Origin: Truepera sp965215315
GTDB lineage: Bacteria > Deinococcota > Deinococci > Deinococcales > Trueperaceae
DNA: 64,000 bases
Reading direction: 5' to 3'
Assembly (NCBI GenBank): GCA_965215315.1
Contig: CBDCDB010000008.1
Location: 3,410,001-3,474,000 of the forward strand
Below, piece after piece: positions 62,263 through 64,000 of this stretch. A model generated the notes under the pieces. The model saw only the letters and a list, made by a program, of their open reading frames with translations. It was not told the origin of the DNA and ran no database searches. Each line of letters starts with the position of its first letter. Position 1 is the first letter of the stretch. Both the position numbers and the translations under genes were made by a program.

Positions 62263-62980
62263 TGAAAAGCTGCTTAAACCGGCTGTAACCCTCGAGCTCT
62301 GCACCGAAACCCTCGAGGGAGTTCTGGCAGCAGGGGAGGCGGGCGTACACCGGATTGAGCTTTGCAGCGCCCTCGCTGAAGGTGGGGTAACGCCGAGTTT
62401 GGGCTTGTTCAAGCAGGCAAAGGCGCACTCAAGATTACCTATTCACGTGCTGATTCGGCCTCGAGCCGGGGGCTTTTATTATAGTGACCTCGAGCGTTCA
62501 GTCATGCTGGACGACCTCGAGCAGTTTCGGAAGGCAGGCGCGGCGGGGCTGGTCTTTGGCGCGTTGACTCCGGAAGGTTCGCTCGACCTGCCGGGGATGA
62601 AAACGCTGATGGCTGCTGCCGACCCGCTGCCCGTGACCTTTCACCGCGCGTTTGACGTTTGCCTCGAGCCTTTTCAGGTTCTAGAACAACTCGTCGCCCT
62701 CGGCGTCACGCGCCTCTTGACCTCCGGGCAACAACCGGACGCGCTAACGGGTGCGCCCCTCCTAAAAACGCTCAACGAGCAAGCGGCTGGACGCATCATT
62801 ATCATGGCGGGGGGCGGTATTCGGGCGTCGAACGCCGCGCAAATCGTTCAGGAAACCGGTGTGAGAGAGTTGCACTTCTCGGTGCAGCAGGCCCCACAGC
62901 TGTCTTTCTCACCGTTCGCTTTCGGGTCTCCGGCGTTTACCGACGCCGCAGCCGCTAAAGCCGTAGCGAAGCGTTTTTAA
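62255..62980 (+). CDS. cutC: CutC family protein
   Basis: A 241-residue TIM-barrel protein: LELCTETLEGVLAAGEAGVH, RIELCSALAEGGVTPSLGL, HVLIRPRAGGFYYSDLE, FHRAFDV and LTSGQQPDALTG. These are the family marks. The start is TTG 62255, overlapping the aminotransferase stop. The name comes from copper homeostasis in E. coli, but the true function is unsettled. Confidence 0.9.
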   Translation: MPDEKLLKPAVTLELCTETLEGVLAAGEAGVHRIELCSALAEGGVTPSLGLFKQAKAHSRLPIHVLIRPRAGGFYYSDLERSVMLDDLEQFRKAGAAGLVFGALTPEGSLDLPGMKTLMAAADPLPVTFHRAFDVCLEPFQVLEQLVALGVTRLLTSGQQPDALTGAPLLKTLNEQAAGRIIIMAGGGIRASNAAQIVQETGVRELHFSVQQAPQLSFSPFAFGSPAFTDAAAAKAVAKRF

Positions 62981-64000
62981 TGCCTTACCGTATCGCTTTC
63001 GGCGGGATTCATACCGAATCGAGTACGTTTAACCCGGTGCCGACCCGAACTGAGGATTTTCGGGTGCTGCGCGGCGACGTCTTGCGGCAGAGTGAACACT
63101 ACAGCTTCTTAGACGCATACTCAGCTGATTATGACGCCGAGTTTTTGCCGACGTTGCACGCGGCGGCGCTTCCCGGTGGGCCAGTATCGTCTGAAGCTTA
63201 CGAGGCGTTCAAAAGGGAGTTCTTGGGGCGGCTTACTGAACTCGGCCCTGTCGATGGTCTTTACCTAGACATGCACGGTGCGATGAACGTTTCCGGAATG
63301 GACGACGCCGAAGGGGACTGGCTTACGGCGGTGAGGGCGGTTGTCGGCCCGGAATGCCTCATCGTCGCAAGTTACGATCTGCACGGCAATATGTCTAAAC
63401 GCATCATCGACACACTTGATGGCCTCAGCGCGTTTCGCACTGCGCCGCACATTGACGTGACTGAGACCAAGCAGCGTGCTTGCACACTGCTTGTAGACGC
63501 ACTTTATGGCAAATATCGGCCCCGGCTTGTCTGGATACCTGTTCCGGTTGTCTTGCCCGGTGAAATGACCGCTACCAACGACGAACCGGCCCGCAGTCTC
63601 TACGCAAGTTTGCCCGACATTGACGCGTTAGACGGAATTCTGGACGCTTCGCTGCTCGTGGGGTATGTCTGGGCGGACGAACCGAGGGCAGGGGCGAGTG
63701 TGGTCTTGACCGGGATGGACGAAGACGTCTTAAAACGCGAAGCCGTAAACCTTGCTAAACGTTACTGGGACGCGCGGCGCGAGTTTCACTTTGGCGTTCC
63801 GGCGGGGAGCCTCGAGTGGTGTTTGGCGCAAGTTGCCGCTTTAGACAGCTACCCGGTTATTTTGAGCGATTCCGGTGACAATCCGACGGGCGGCGGGGTG
63901 GGCGATACGACCTTTGTTTTAGCGGCGCTGCTCAGGCAAAACCTCGAGGGTGCCGTCATCGCCGGACTCGCCGACGTGCCCGCCGTAAACGCGTGTTATG
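62980..64000 (+). CDS. M81-family metallopeptidase (MlrC/microcystinase C type), 3' end outside the window
   Basis: The frame starts ATG 62980, overlapping the cutC stop by one base, and is open to the window edge (340 codons). It reads RIAFGGIHTESSTFNPVPT, GLYLDMHGAM, VASYDLHGNMS, FRTAPHIDVTET and SDSGDNPTGGGVGDTTF, the conserved zinc-binding Asp/His blocks of M81. MlrC cleaves short peptides of microcystin degradation, but most M81 proteins, as here near an aminotransferase, have unknown substrates. Confidence 0.9.
   Translation, partial: MPYRIAFGGIHTESSTFNPVPTRTEDFRVLRGDVLRQSEHYSFLDAYSADYDAEFLPTLHAAALPGGPVSSEAYEAFKREFLGRLTELGPVDGLYLDMHGAMNVSGMDDAEGDWLTAVRAVVGPECLIVASYDLHGNMSKRIIDTLDGLSAFRTAPHIDVTETKQRACTLLVDALYGKYRPRLVWIPVPVVLPGEMTATNDEPARSLYASLPDIDALDGILDASLLVGYVWADEPRAGASVVLTGMDEDVLKREAVNLAKRYWDARREFHFGVPAGSLEWCLAQVAALDSYPVILSDSGDNPTGGGVGDTTFVLAALLRQNLEGAVIAGLADVPAVNACY

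Overview
Organism. The window looks like a chromosomal segment of a member of the Deinococcota (Deinococcus-Thermus), of moderate GC. Three things point there: a TilS-TadA fusion, an ArsR-type regulator with a DUF2087 domain, and many start codons sitting 5-7 nt after a TANNNT -10 hexamer with no Shine-Dalgarno site (leaderless promoters, known to be common in Deinococcus). This is inference from gene content, not a database match. The hexamer CTCGAG is strikingly frequent in host genes and rare in the insertion sequences and in the darTG pair.

Layout. 1-2000: the 3' part of an IS3-type element, then a RES toxin gene that has lost its 5' end, a 49-codon ORF and a truncated Xre-type antitoxin. 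1833-6365: adaptor plus two FtsX-type permeases of a MacAB-like exporter, no ATPase, and a truncated permease paralogue. 6644-9234: complete ABC-2 exporter. 9419-13800: sulfotransferase-like gene, a lipoprotein gene with an internal amber codon, a frameshifted SARP/BTAD regulator ending in an IS630 remnant, and a LysE exporter. The lipoprotein and lysE promoters share the same tandem AGTTCACGC site. 14083-15036: IS110 transposase. 15971-26258: sugar regulon: LacI regulator, sugar ABC transporter (mmsB, mmsA, chvE), a broken dehydrogenase and araA, araD, araB. LacI-type operators lie before chvE and araB. 26400-27950: graveyard of IS1, IS630 and an AraC-type regulator split by a small repeat.

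27910-30939: deoB, the tilS-tadA fusion and tRNA-Ser(CGA). 31113-32836: AT-rich darTG toxin-antitoxin pair just after the tRNA. 33214-37476: phosphoglucomutase, a GH13 amylase and a TetR regulator with matching operators. 37560-38105: IS200. 38174-42274: P-loop kinase-like protein, ornithine cyclodeaminase, tRNA nucleotidyltransferase, coaE, ArsR regulator. 42333-49301: DUF3352 protein, transketolase, thioesterase, bioY, Crp-type regulator and an unknown gene. 49421-51193: membrane protein whose last codons are replaced by an intact-ended IS4-type element (9-bp target duplication). 51249-57179: epimerase, ychF, FMN reductase, hom, thrC, PfpI. 57309-58603: a small repeat with an IS630 nested in it. 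58612-60812: orphan sugar-binding protein and hicAB. 60955-64000: class III aminotransferase, cutC and the start of an M81 peptidase.

Most notable: (i) a regulon-like pair of SARP-type promoters of identical geometry; (ii) a five-copy, roughly 105-bp MITE-like family with TATAGCA ends that breaks two genes and hosts a nested IS630; (iii) CTCGAG over-representation; (iv) pervasive leaderless promoters, including one 24-bp divergent spacer. No CRISPR array, prophage or rRNA was seen.
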